Assembly (NCBI GenBank): GCA_025916135.1
Contig: CP104793.1
Coordinates: 558,001-622,000 of the forward strand
From: Rhodobacteraceae bacterium D3-12
GTDB lineage: Bacteria; Pseudomonadota; Alphaproteobacteria; Rhodobacterales; Rhodobacteraceae
Length of the DNA: 64,000 bases
Direction: 5' to 3'
Shown piece by piece: positions 1-9,092 of this stretch (the first letter of the stretch is position 1; each line of letters begins with the position of its first letter). Below the pieces are notes generated by a model that saw nothing but the letters and a program-made list of their open reading frames with translations, did not search any database and was not told the origin of the DNA. Position numbers and translations under genes: made by a program.

Positions 1-424
1 CGTTCCATCCTTTTTCGCGCCCCAGAGCGGCGGCCCAGAGGTGGATGTCGCTGTCTGCGACGGACAGCCAATAGCGGTCATCGGCCAGTTTCAGCAGAAC
101 GGGATCGTTGATCAGCCAGCCGTCATGATCGCAGAGCGGCACGTAGCGGCCCTGACCCACTTTGGTTTTGCTTAGGTCGCGGGGTGTCAAGTATTGCGCC
201 AGCCGCCCTGCGTCAGGGCCAGAAAGCTGGACCTGTCGTTGCGCGGCCACATCCCACATGGCGACGCCATTGAGCAGGCGGTCATATTCGGCGTCGGGAT
301 CGCCAAAGTGGGCGGGAATATACATGTGGTTATAGACCGAGAAACTGTGAACGCCGTCGCGCACGGTGGCATCAAAATAGGCTGATTTGCGAATGTTCGG
401 GCCGATACCAATCGAAAATGTCAT
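1..424 (-). CDS. DmdA/GcvT-family aminomethyltransferase-like protein (partial, 3' end outside window)
   Basis: The first 141 residues are visible from an ATG at 424; the gene runs off the left edge. The N-terminal stretch YNHMYIPAHF, then MWDVAAQRQVQLSGPDA and YLTPRDLSK, resembles the start of DMSP demethylase DmdA and other GcvT-fold tetrahydrofolate-dependent methyl/aminomethyltransferases. DmdA moves a methyl group from DMSP to tetrahydrofolate in the cytoplasm. The DddD gene nearby makes a DMSP or betaine-type role plausible, but the substrate-discriminating part of the protein is not in the window, so a glycine-cleavage-T or dimethylglycine/sarcosine-type paralogue is equally possible. 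It is divergent from the asparaginase gene with about 170 bp between starts. Confidence 0.7.
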   Translation of the reverse strand, partial: MTFSIGIGPNIRKSAYFDATVRDGVHSFSVYNHMYIPAHFGDPDAEYDRLLNGVAMWDVAAQRQVQLSGPDAGRLAQYLTPRDLSKTKVGQGRYVPLCDHDGWLINDPVLLKLADDRYWLSVADSDIHLWAAALGREKGWN

Positions 425-596
425 GGGGCGTCCTTTGATGTAATGCCGTCAGTGTCGGGCTGTTCAGAACATGTCCTGAAGCATGAGGCAATCCCTGTGC
501 GGCGCGGGATATGCGCGTGTATTGCGCGCGCTGGTGTGGACGGATACGCAGGGCGAATACAGCGTCTTGTGTAGCGGTGCCGCGTGGGGAGATTGA

Positions 597-1547
597 ATGC
601 GCATACTTCTGATTCATACGGGTGGCACGATCGGGATGACCCAAACGAAAGACGGGTTTGCCCCGCTGGCGGGCGTCGTTGAGGACGCGGTGCAGGGGCT
701 GGTTGCTGCGAAAGAGATAGCGGCGAGCGTTACGATCCATGCGCTTGAGCCGTTGATTGACAGTGCGCAGGCCACACCCGGCGACTGGATCAGGATCGCG
801 CAGAGTATCAACGCGGCGGGTGCAACCTGTGACGGTGTGGTGGTCACCCATGGCACTGACACGTTGGCCTTTACGGCGGGGGCGCTTTGTCTGGCGCTCG
901 CGGGTCTCGACAAGCCGGTGATTGTGACCGGCTCGATGTTGCCTTTGACGGTGGAGGGCAGCGATGGGCTGGGCAATCTGCGCGATGCGTTGAGCGCGGC
1001 GACGACCAGCGGGCCGGGTGTTTGGGTGCAATTCGCGGGGCGTTTGTTGCATGGCGGACGGGTGCGAAAATCCCATTCGAGCGCGTTTGACGCTTTTGAG
1101 GCGGAGGCCAGCAAGATCCCCCCGGTGTTTGCCGCAAATCGCGCGGGATTGAATGAACTGTCGCCGCAAAAGGTGAGTGTTTTCTCTGTCACGCCGGGGC
1201 CATGCGCGGATGTGCTAGGCTTTGCTGTGGACCACTGTGACGGTTTGGTTTTGCGGTGTTACGGGTCGGGGACCGCGCCGGATACGCCGGAGATGCGCGC
1301 GGCTTTGGACCGGGCGAGACGCCGCGACGTTCCGGTGATCGCAGTCAGTCAATGCCCCGAGGGCGGGATGAAGCTGGGAACATATGCTGCGGGGCAGGTG
1401 ATGCGGGATAACAATGTGGTCGACGGGCGCGATACGACACCCGAAATGGCCTATGTCAAAATGCATTTCGCCTTGTCCTTGCATCGCACTTATGAGGCGC
1501 GCTGTGCATTTCTGGCGCAGAGTCAGCTTGGCGAATTCACGCAGTAA
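597..1547 (+). CDS. L-asparaginase (type I-like)
   Basis: A 316-residue protein of the asparaginase/glutaminase superfamily, which hydrolyses L-asparagine to aspartate and ammonia. The first catalytic motif HTGGTIGM (residues 7-14, nucleophile T11) and the second motif THGTDT (84-89, T87-D88) are both present. There is no signal peptide, so a cytoplasmic enzyme is expected. The start is supported by GGGGAG eight bases upstream. It is followed by a strong hairpin at 1603-1628 shared with the convergent transporter gene. Some family members act on other amides, so the substrate is assigned by family only. Confidence 0.85.
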   Translation: MRILLIHTGGTIGMTQTKDGFAPLAGVVEDAVQGLVAAKEIAASVTIHALEPLIDSAQATPGDWIRIAQSINAAGATCDGVVVTHGTDTLAFTAGALCLALAGLDKPVIVTGSMLPLTVEGSDGLGNLRDALSAATTSGPGVWVQFAGRLLHGGRVRKSHSSAFDAFEAEASKIPPVFAANRAGLNELSPQKVSVFSVTPGPCADVLGFAVDHCDGLVLRCYGSGTAPDTPEMRAALDRARRRDVPVIAVSQCPEGGMKLGTYAAGQVMRDNNVVDGRDTTPEMAYVKMHFALSLHRTYEARCAFLAQSQLGEFTQ

Positions 1548-1602
1548 GCTGTTGGAACAAAGGGAAACGGCCCAGCGATTGCCGGGCAGGTGAGGTCGGG
1601 CG

Positions 1603-1628
1603 AAAAAAGGGGGCGCGTGGCCCCCTTT
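1603..1628 (-). terminator. Rho-independent terminator after the BCCT transporter gene
   Basis: Read on the minus strand, AAAGGGGGC pairs with GCCCCCTTT around a five-base loop and is followed by a run of six T. It sits nine bases past the transporter stop. The plus-strand side also has flanking T bases, so it may serve the convergent asparaginase gene as well. Confidence 0.8.
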
Positions 1629-1636
1629 GCCATAGG

Positions 1637-3292
1637 TTATTCTGCAGCGTGAACCGACTGCACGCCGTTTCTTTCGCGCAGGCCATCTTTCCAGATCGCT
1701 TTGACGAGCGAGGCGCACATGAGAACCATCACAAGCGAGAAGGGCAGAGCGCCGATCACCATGGCGGATTTGATCGCCTCGACGCCACCAGCGATCAACA
1801 GACCACCGACAACCAACGACAGGGCCAAGCCCCAGAAGATGATGTGCGGGCGACCGGATGGCTTTTCTGTTCCGGCTGCGTTGATTGTGTTCACGATCAG
1901 GATCGCGGAGTCTGCTGTGGTCACGAGATATGTGAGCAGCAAGACCACAACGATTACGGCCATGATCCACGCCACACCGGAGCCGAGCATGAAATCGAGC
2001 ATCGCGAACAGCTGGTTCTGTTGGCCAGCGCCGGAGATCACATCATTCGCGCCACCATTCAAGGTCAGGTCGATCGCGGTGCCACCTACAATGGTGAACC
2101 AGACGAAACACATGATGGAGGGGATAATGATCGCCCCCAGAATATATTCGCGCAGTGATCGGCCACGGGAGATACGCGCGAGAAAGACCCCCACGAAAGG
2201 TGCAAATGCGATCCACCAAGCCCAGTAGAAAACCGACCAGCCACCTTGCCAGCTTGCCAGTTGGGCGGCTTCGCTGCCGTCAACACCGTCGCTTGTCCAG
2301 ACGGTGAACAAGAGTTGTGGCAATTGAATGATGTAGGTGAGCAGCCCCTCAACAAGGGCGCTCAGGCCAAAGAAGGTGGAGCCGAACAGCAAGAAGAACG
2401 CCAGCAAGAAGAAGCTGAGGCCCATGTTGATGTTTGAAAGCCATTTGATGCCTTTGCCAACGCCGGACAGGGCCGACAGTGTGGACGCGCCCATGATGAT
2501 CAGCAATGCGGTGATCACACCAGCCGTGGAGGGCGATCCGGTTTCTGCAACGATGAGCCAATCACCAAACCCGATACGGTGCAGGCCGGACACAAATTGC
2601 TCAACCCCGAAGCCCAGCGTCTGCGCCACACCCAGAATGGTTGCAACGACGGCGACGATATCCACGATATGACCCAAGATGCCCGACAGTCTTTCGCCAA
2701 ATAGCGGTGTCAGCGCGGAGCGGATCGTGAGCGGCAGGTTGCGACGGTACGAGAAATACGCAAGCGAAAGCCCAACGATGGCGTAGCATGCCCATGCGGA
2801 AAATCCCCAGTGCAGGAACGACCAGAGGTAGGCGTTATTCACATTATTTGCAGCGGAGGCACCCGTTTCGCCCATGATAACATTTGGGTTGTTGGCAAAG
2901 TGGTACATCGGTTCAGCGGTTGCAAAGGTCAGCATGCCGATGCCGATGCCAGCGCCAAACATCATCGAGAACCAAGAAAAGTTAGAAAACTCTGGCGTGT
3001 CGCCTTCCAGTCCAAGTTTGAGCCGACCGGTGCTTGGGATCAACGCAAGAATAACGCAGACAAGCAGGAACAGCGCGACAACGTAGATATACCAGCTTGA
3101 GAATGTTCCAAGCAGCGAGCTGTTCAGGTCTCCGAGGATTGTTGCGGCGGTCTTTGGCACCGCAATCGCCCACACAATGAGGGCGGCGATCAGGATTTTG
3201 GACGTGATCGCAACATCTTTGCTGAAGCCAGCATAGAAACCGCGATCCGCGGTTTGGATGGGTAGATCCATCAATGGGGGTTTATTAGCCAT
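1637..3292 (-). CDS. BCCT-family betaine/DMSP transporter (DddT-like)
   Basis: A 551-residue inner-membrane protein with about 12 hydrophobic segments and the BCCT hallmarks: a glycine-rich stretch MFGAGIGIGM (111-120), where BetP-type carriers bind sodium, and a tryptophan-rich helix with WAWWIAFAPFVGVFLARISRGR later in the protein. BCCT carriers import quaternary ammonium or sulfonium compounds with Na+ or H+. The location just downstream of dddD on the same strand suggests DMSP import (DddT role). The ATG at 3292 is chosen because GGAGGAAAC lies directly upstream; an in-frame ATG at 3340 has no such site. A long hairpin (3318-3376) separates it from dddD. Choline or glycine betaine are alternative substrates. 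Confidence 0.85.
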   Translation of the reverse strand: MANKPPLMDLPIQTADRGFYAGFSKDVAITSKILIAALIVWAIAVPKTAATILGDLNSSLLGTFSSWYIYVVALFLLVCVILALIPSTGRLKLGLEGDTPEFSNFSWFSMMFGAGIGIGMLTFATAEPMYHFANNPNVIMGETGASAANNVNNAYLWSFLHWGFSAWACYAIVGLSLAYFSYRRNLPLTIRSALTPLFGERLSGILGHIVDIVAVVATILGVAQTLGFGVEQFVSGLHRIGFGDWLIVAETGSPSTAGVITALLIIMGASTLSALSGVGKGIKWLSNINMGLSFFLLAFFLLFGSTFFGLSALVEGLLTYIIQLPQLLFTVWTSDGVDGSEAAQLASWQGGWSVFYWAWWIAFAPFVGVFLARISRGRSLREYILGAIIIPSIMCFVWFTIVGGTAIDLTLNGGANDVISGAGQQNQLFAMLDFMLGSGVAWIMAVIVVVLLLTYLVTTADSAILIVNTINAAGTEKPSGRPHIIFWGLALSLVVGGLLIAGGVEAIKSAMVIGALPFSLVMVLMCASLVKAIWKDGLRERNGVQSVHAAE

Positions 3293-3317
3293 GTTTCCTC
3301 CTGAATGGCTGGTGGAT

Positions 3318-3376
3318 GTCAGACAAAACGGGCCTCCCACGCGAAGCGTATTCGCGTGACCGTTTTAGTGTCTGAC
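3318..3376 (-). promoter_or_regulatory. Long intergenic hairpin between dddD and the transporter gene
   Basis: An outer stem GTCAGAC/GTCTGAC continues through AAACGG/CCGTTT, and an inner 8-bp stem CACGCGAA/TTCGCGTG closes on a five-base loop. It ends about 26 bases before the transporter ATG and has no T tract, so it looks more like an attenuator, RNA-processing or mRNA-stabilising element than a plain terminator. Function is inferred. Confidence 0.5.
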
Positions 3377-3489
3377 CGGGATAGGGACGTTGGCGAGATG
3401 CCTAGCCGGGGCTGTGCGTTAGGATGTGCGTGCCAATGTTAAGGCGGAGCAATCAGGGCGCAGCGATCAGGGCTAAGCATCAAATCTGG

Positions 3490-6012
3490 TTAGCTTGGTA
3501 GATACTCGTCGCTCCAAGATCTGCTCAGGTTGCCGGTTTTGATCATGGCCTCGATTGCAGTGTCCACATAGCCGAGTTCGGACAGGATCGCGCGGGTTGA
3601 GGCGCCAAATTTTTCGGCTGGCCGCACGGCGCTGACCTTGCTTCGGGTGGTGCGCACTGCGTAGGGGTCAAGCTGGATAACTTCGTGGCCGCTGGGATGA
3701 TCCGCATACAGCGAGAAAGAATAGCTGCCGTTGGATGTTCCGGGATCGCCGTCGGCGTCGCGCAGGTTTCTGGCGCGAAGCGCGTCGAGGTTCTCGCAGA
3801 TGACGGCGCCAATGTCGGCGGCTTGTAACCGTTCAACCCAGTCCGCGGCGGTTTGGGTTTGAAAAGCGGTCGCAAGAAATGCGGCGCGGTCTTCTTCTGG
3901 CAGATCGGGGAGTTCTTCGAGGCCTTCGACGTTCCGAAACCGCGGCAGGTCGCCCTCGTAGGCGCTGAGCAGGAGGTGGCGCGATGCTGTGCTGTAAAAG
4001 CGGGTTAGCGCGTCATAGCCGCTTGCTTCGGGGCCTGAAGGTTCGTCAAACAGCCCCCGGCCTTTGAAGTCGAAGGCGAAGGCCACTTGCAGTAGTCCGC
4101 TGTTAGATGACAGCGAGGTGCGGCCACGGCCAATGCGACCGTGACGGTGTTTTTGATACAGGGCAGCGGCGACGGCCAATGCGCCACCAAAGCCGCACAT
4201 CACGTCGATCGTGCCAACGTGGGCGTGTTCTTCGGGGCGGTCCATCGCGCCGCCGAACCGCAGCATGATGCCGGTGGTCGCCTGCACCAGATCGTCATAG
4301 CCGATATAGTCGGTACGGGCGCCACGGCGCACGCCGCTGAAGCAGTCGAGCTTGCAAAACAAGGCGTCGGGGTTGAGTTTGCGCAGGCTATCTGCGTCCA
4401 GCCCCATCTTTTTGATTTGGGTGTCGGGGGCGTTCCAGATGATGACATCCACAGACTTTACGAGGTCTTCGAACACTTGTCGGCCATGGCGCGAAGTGAT
4501 GTCCGCAAGGATCGAGCGTTTGCCGCGCATTTGCGACATGCCGTAGATAACGGTGTTCCAGCTGTCATACATCGGCTCGGCTGGTTCCAGCTTGATGACT
4601 TCGGCACCAAAACGCGCCAGATAGCTGGCGGCATGCGGGCCGGCGATCACGTTGCACAGGTCCAGCACCCGGACGCCCGAAAGCCACCCTTCCTGATCAG
4701 TGTCGGTTATGTCACTCGCATCTGCTGGCTCAGGGATTTCGGTGCGGACTTTTTGGAGGGTTTTTAGCGCCTCGTCGAAGTCGACCCAGCGGCGGGGTTC
4801 GGGTGTCAGGGCTTCTTCGCCGCTTTCTTCCATCCAGACGACCGGGCCGGGCTGGGTCATATCGCCGTAAACCGGATCGTGGACATCAATCATCAGGCCC
4901 GAGGTTTCGGCGTATTCGTCGTGGATCCATTCCTGCAACCATCGCTGCGGCGCGCCGGGAACAAGGCCGCGGCCAAACATCTTTTTCCACTCGTGCGATG
5001 TGCGGGTCATAAAGACCTCTTTCATGCGCTCAGCGATCTTGTCGGCCCAATCCTTGGGCATGGGGTACACGCCAAGAGAGGTTTCGTGTTCCCATTCGGA
5101 CCATGGTTTGTAGGTGTTCTCTTCCGAGGTCAGCCCGTCTTCGACCAGTTCGTCATAGATGCCAAGCACCTCAAGGCAGCGACGTGCGTGGTTTTTGTGA
5201 CTGGGGCAGACGACGTAAAACATCCGCCCGTCCTTGCACATGTAGCTGCGGAAAAACGGGTCCATCAGCTCTTGCAGGTCTTCGTAGCTGACGTTCATCG
5301 GCAGGCCTTCGACGCGGCGGCGTTCGATTTCGGTCTCGCGCTGGGTAAGATAGCGTTCGGGCAGGCCGTCGATTTTGATCGAGTTATAGCACAGGCCTTC
5401 CATTACGGCGGCGGCCAGCGGGACTTCGATCTGATCGCCAAGGCCGGTGATCTGACGCGATTGCAGCGCCAGCACCGTGGCCGATGCTGCGATCTGTGAC
5501 GCATAGGCCGACGCCAGCGGCAGAGGGGAGAAAGAGGGGTTCAAGCCCATCAGAACCCGGTTCAGCCCCATGTCGGTGAAGACGCCCGAGCTGGCTGACA
5601 CGATGCTTTCATAGGCGCGCAACTCGCGGCGTTCGGCATCATTGGAGGCAAAGCCGGGCACGGAAACCGTGATCAGTTCCGGGCGTTCCAGACGCATGGC
5701 GGCAAAGTCAAAACCCAGCTTGGCGATTTTGCCGGGGCGGAAGTTTTCGACGATGATATCGGCCTCGGCACAAAGCGCGCGGGCCTGTTCCAGACCGTCG
5801 TCGGATTTCAGATCAAGGTTCACGATAAGCTTGTTGCGGTTCAGCGTGGCATTGGCCGGGCTATCCCACATCGCGCCTTGGGGTGGGTCGATATGCACGA
5901 CTGTGGCGCCTAGATCGCCAAGAAGCATCGCGACAGCGGGGCCTGCGATATATTGACCAAAGTCGACGACTTTTACACCGGTAAGCGGCAGTTTGGAAAA
6001 CGAATTACGCAT
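3490..6012 (-). CDS. dddD: DddD: DMSP CoA-transferase/lyase
   Basis: An 840-residue protein made of two tandem class III (CaiB/BaiF) CoA-transferase domains, roughly residues 1-400 and 450-840. This duplicated architecture and length are typical of DddD, which converts DMSP and acetyl-CoA to 3-hydroxypropionyl-CoA and dimethyl sulfide. The second domain has GTIDVMCGFGG with Asp at residue 603, next to the catalytic Asp602 reported for characterised DddD. The matching position in the first domain lacks Asp, as expected. GGAGATCAC precedes the ATG. It lies downstream of the GMC dehydrogenase gene (66-bp gap) and upstream of the BCCT gene, forming a DMSP uptake and cleavage unit. A fused carnitine-type CoA-transferase is the main alternative. 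Confidence 0.88.
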   Translation of the reverse strand: MRNSFSKLPLTGVKVVDFGQYIAGPAVAMLLGDLGATVVHIDPPQGAMWDSPANATLNRNKLIVNLDLKSDDGLEQARALCAEADIIVENFRPGKIAKLGFDFAAMRLERPELITVSVPGFASNDAERRELRAYESIVSASSGVFTDMGLNRVLMGLNPSFSPLPLASAYASQIAASATVLALQSRQITGLGDQIEVPLAAAVMEGLCYNSIKIDGLPERYLTQRETEIERRRVEGLPMNVSYEDLQELMDPFFRSYMCKDGRMFYVVCPSHKNHARRCLEVLGIYDELVEDGLTSEENTYKPWSEWEHETSLGVYPMPKDWADKIAERMKEVFMTRTSHEWKKMFGRGLVPGAPQRWLQEWIHDEYAETSGLMIDVHDPVYGDMTQPGPVVWMEESGEEALTPEPRRWVDFDEALKTLQKVRTEIPEPADASDITDTDQEGWLSGVRVLDLCNVIAGPHAASYLARFGAEVIKLEPAEPMYDSWNTVIYGMSQMRGKRSILADITSRHGRQVFEDLVKSVDVIIWNAPDTQIKKMGLDADSLRKLNPDALFCKLDCFSGVRRGARTDYIGYDDLVQATTGIMLRFGGAMDRPEEHAHVGTIDVMCGFGGALAVAAALYQKHRHGRIGRGRTSLSSNSGLLQVAFAFDFKGRGLFDEPSGPEASGYDALTRFYSTASRHLLLSAYEGDLPRFRNVEGLEELPDLPEEDRAAFLATAFQTQTAADWVERLQAADIGAVICENLDALRARNLRDADGDPGTSNGSYSFSLYADHPSGHEVIQLDPYAVRTTRSKVSAVRPAEKFGASTRAILSELGYVDTAIEAMIKTGNLSRSWSDEYLPS

Positions 6013-6078
6013 GTGATCTCCAACAATGACGATTGGGTTGTTCGGCTGATAGGTATGCTGGGTGGGGGGCTGGCAGGT

Positions 6079-7758
6079 TTATTGCCCTGCCAGAATCCAG
6101 CTCGCTGCTTTTTCCGCGATCATGATCGTGGGGGAATTGGTGTTGCCGCTGGTAATTTCAGGCATGACAGAGGCATCAACCACCCGGAGTCCGGCGACGC
6201 CTTTGAAGCGCAGGTGCGGGTCGAGAACGGCGGTTGGGTCATCGGCGCGGCCCATTTTGACGGTGCCAACGGGATGGAAAATTGTGCTGGCGATGTCGCC
6301 TGCGAGCCGGGCCAGATCATCGTCGCTTTGATACTTTATGCCGGGTTTGAATTCCTCGGGCTCATAGGGCTGCATCGCCGGTTGCGCCATGATTTCGCGC
6401 ACCTGACGCAGGCTGTCTGCGGCGACTTTGCGATCATCTTCGGTATCGAGGTAATTCGGCGTAATCTTGGGGGCATCGCGGAAGTCACCCGAGCCAATGC
6501 GCACGTGACCGCGGCTGGTTGGGTTCAGGTTACAAACGCTCACCGTGATCGCCGGGAAATCATGCAGATCTTCGCCGAATGCCTCGAGACTGAGGGGTTG
6601 GACGTGGTATTCGAGGTTGGCGTGCGTGCGATTGGGGTCAGAGCGCGTGAAGGCGCCTAATTGGCTGGGTGACATGCTCATCGGGCCAGAGCGTTTGAGC
6701 AGGTATTCCAGACCGATCTTGGCCTTGCCGATCATCGAATTGGCCAGAGTGTTCATGGTCTTCGTGCCCTTGACCTTGAACACGGCGCGGATTTGCAGGT
6801 GGTCTTGCAGGTTTTCGCCGACATAAGGTTGATCCATGACCACGTCGATGCCGTGCTTTTTGAGGAGTGCAGTGGGACCGATGCCCGACAATTGCAGGAT
6901 TTGAGGCGAGTTGACGGCCCCCGCAGACAGAACAACTTCTTTGCGGGCGGTCACGGTTACAGGCTGGCCTGCGCGATGCACCTTGGCGCCAACACAGCGC
7001 AGCGCGCCGTCCGCTGCCTTTTCAAACGTCAGCTTTTCGACCTGCGCTTCGGTCCAGATGGTCAGGTTTTTGCGTTGCTTGGCCGGGCGCAAGAACGCCT
7101 TGGACGTGTTCCAGCGCCAGCCGGACCGCTGGTTTACATCGAAATAACCGACGCCGGAATTGTCGCCGCTGTTGAAGTCGTCGGTTTTCTGGATGCCGGT
7201 TGTTGTCGCGGCGTCGGCAAAGCTGTCCAATACGTCCCATCGCAGGCGTTGTTTTTCAATCCGCCATTCGCCGCCGTGCCCGTGCATGTCAGAGAAGCGG
7301 CTGTTGTCGCCGGTGACCGGATCAGCCCCATCATCGAGCTTGTAGTGGTCTTCGTGCGCCTTGAAATTCTTGAGGGAGTTTTCCCAGTTCCAAGCCTCTT
7401 CGCCGGACAATTCGGCCCAGTTGTCATAATCGCGGGCCTGACCGCGCATATAGATCATGCCGTTGATCGAGGAACATCCACCGAGCGTCTTGCCGCGCGG
7501 ATAGAGCAGGGTGCGCCCGTTCAGGCCTTTGTCCGGCTCGGTTTTATACATCCAGTCGGCGCGCGGGTTGCCGATGCAATAGAGATAGCCAACTGGGATG
7601 TGGATCCATGGATAGGTGTCGGCTTTGCCGGCTTCCAGCAAGAGCACTTTGTTCGCGGGATCCGCGCTCAAGCGGTTGGCCAACAGGCACCCGGCGGAGC
7701 CACCGCCGATTACGATATAGTCAAATCCGTTTGAACCTTGAGCCATGTCGCCATCCAT
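6079..7758 (-). CDS. GMC-family alcohol dehydrogenase (DddA-like; choline dehydrogenase family)
   Basis: A 559-residue FAD enzyme of the glucose-methanol-choline family. The N-terminal Rossmann motif VIGGGSAGCLLANRLS, the GMC signature around RGKTLGGCSSINGMIYMRG and the C-terminal FHPVGTVKMG with the active-site His are all visible. Linked to dddD, the best inference is DddA, which oxidises 3-hydroxypropionate released from DMSP to malonate semialdehyde. BetA-type choline dehydrogenase is the alternative; no betaine-aldehyde dehydrogenase gene is adjacent. The start could be 7758 or an in-frame ATG four codons later (MAQGS). It is the first gene of the minus-strand group, divergent from a LysR gene. 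The DddC partner (semialdehyde dehydrogenase) is not in the window. Confidence 0.75.
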   Translation of the reverse strand: MDGDMAQGSNGFDYIVIGGGSAGCLLANRLSADPANKVLLLEAGKADTYPWIHIPVGYLYCIGNPRADWMYKTEPDKGLNGRTLLYPRGKTLGGCSSINGMIYMRGQARDYDNWAELSGEEAWNWENSLKNFKAHEDHYKLDDGADPVTGDNSRFSDMHGHGGEWRIEKQRLRWDVLDSFADAATTTGIQKTDDFNSGDNSGVGYFDVNQRSGWRWNTSKAFLRPAKQRKNLTIWTEAQVEKLTFEKAADGALRCVGAKVHRAGQPVTVTARKEVVLSAGAVNSPQILQLSGIGPTALLKKHGIDVVMDQPYVGENLQDHLQIRAVFKVKGTKTMNTLANSMIGKAKIGLEYLLKRSGPMSMSPSQLGAFTRSDPNRTHANLEYHVQPLSLEAFGEDLHDFPAITVSVCNLNPTSRGHVRIGSGDFRDAPKITPNYLDTEDDRKVAADSLRQVREIMAQPAMQPYEPEEFKPGIKYQSDDDLARLAGDIASTIFHPVGTVKMGRADDPTAVLDPHLRFKGVAGLRVVDASVMPEITSGNTNSPTIMIAEKAASWILAGQ

Positions 7759-7953
7759 CCATCAGCCGTTGCAGTGTATTGTCGATACCGCAGGAAAGGG
7801 GGTGATGAACGAAACGCTGTGATTTGCCATGAAGGCAAAAGCATTACGGTCCAGTCACGTCCCCTCCTAGAACGCGAATTTTGATGACCTTTGAGGGAGG
7901 AGTTTGAAAAAACCTAATGACAAATGCCACAGTGCAATATTAAAATTTTTTAT

Positions 7954-8865
7954 ATGGATCGTTTCTCTAATATAAACAGCGTCTTGGCGTTTGTGACGGT
8001 GGCCCGCGAAGGCAGTGTTTCGCGCGCCGCCGAGGTGTTGAACCTGACGCAACCAGCGATTAGCCACCAGATAAAGCGGCTGAGCGAGGAGACAGGAATC
8101 GCGTTGTTCAACCGCACGGCTGCGGGTTTGCAGCTTAGTCATGACGGTGCGGCCGTGTTGTCAAAAGCGGAACATATCCTTGAAGCGATGACTGATTTCC
8201 ACCGGAGCGCCCGGCAAATTTCTGGTCGGGTCAGTGGTAAGCTTAAGATCGGGACCATCGTTGACCCAGAGTTTATCCGGCTGGGCCGGATGCTGGCGCG
8301 TTTGCAATTGGAGCATCCGGACATCGAGACCGAACTGATGCATGGCGTCAGCGGGGATATCATGGCCTGGTTGAAACGGGGCAAGATTGATGCTGGGTTT
8401 TATTTGTGCGGGCCAGAAGATCTGTTGCAGATGGGAACAGAAAGCGAAGATCAGATTCACGCGATAAAGCTTGCCGATTTCAGTTACCGCGTCATCGGCC
8501 CGGTCGGGTGGCAAGAGAAAATAGGGACCGCTGATTGGTCGACGCTGGCGACACACCCTTGGATCGGGACGCCGGAGCGGTCTGTTCATCACCGTCTGAT
8601 GGCCAAGGTCTATCCTGACTTTGACGATCGTTTGAATGTGGTTGCTCGTGTCGATCAAGAGGCCTCGATGCTGGAGATGGTGCGCTCTGGCATTGGGTTG
8701 AGTTTGTGCCGCGAGTCTATTGCGCTGCATCAAAAGCAAACCTTTGGTCTTGCTGTGTGCAATTCTGTTTCTGTGCCTGCGTGCCTGTGTTTTGTGACTT
8801 TGGAGCGGCGTAAGAAAAGTCCGATCCTCACCGAGTTGTTTACCTTGCTGCAAGGCTCTTGGTGA
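7954..8865 (+). CDS. LysR-family regulator, likely DddR-like
   Basis: A 303-residue LysR-type transcription factor: winged helix-turn-helix at residues 1-60 (SVSRAAEVLNLTQPAISHQIKRL), followed by a periplasmic-binding-protein-like effector domain. The gene is divergent from the dddA-dddD-transporter group, the arrangement in which LysR proteins control dddD genes in response to DMSP or its product 3-hydroxypropionate. The ATG at 7954 gives the normal LysR N terminus (MDRFSNINSVLAF); an in-frame ATG at 7924 would add ten atypical residues. The short AT-rich divergent spacer (7759-7953) probably carries the operator, but no clear T-N11-A site was fixed. Confidence 0.78.
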   Translation: MDRFSNINSVLAFVTVAREGSVSRAAEVLNLTQPAISHQIKRLSEETGIALFNRTAAGLQLSHDGAAVLSKAEHILEAMTDFHRSARQISGRVSGKLKIGTIVDPEFIRLGRMLARLQLEHPDIETELMHGVSGDIMAWLKRGKIDAGFYLCGPEDLLQMGTESEDQIHAIKLADFSYRVIGPVGWQEKIGTADWSTLATHPWIGTPERSVHHRLMAKVYPDFDDRLNVVARVDQEASMLEMVRSGIGLSLCRESIALHQKQTFGLAVCNSVSVPACLCFVTLERRKKSPILTELFTLLQGSW

Positions 8866-9029
8866 GGCTTGCCGCGAGCCATTCGGGGCAATCCGAGACG
8901 TCGTGGGGCGCTGACACCAAAAAGGAGCGGCCAAGAAGCCATTGGTGAGCAGTCACAACAGCTCGGAGCAGTGTGTGGGAGCATTGCGTGTGAGCGTGCT
9001 AAATGACGATGCGACCGTGATCGTAACCC

Positions 9030-9069
9030 GCCAGCCCTAGTCTGCGCAGACGAGGGCTGGCTTTGTCTT
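9030..9069 (+). terminator. Hairpin terminator in the spacer between the LysR gene and the ectoine-linked aspartokinase gene
   Basis: GCCAGCCCT pairs with AGGGCTGGC; the loop itself contains the self-complementary GTCTGCGCAGAC. On the plus strand it is followed by TTTGTCTT. It lies 165 bp past the LysR stop and 24 bp before the convergent aspartokinase stop. The rest of 8866-9092 holds no recognisable gene. Confidence 0.6.
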
Positions 9070-9092
9070 GGCAAGCTTGGGCTTTGTTGGCG

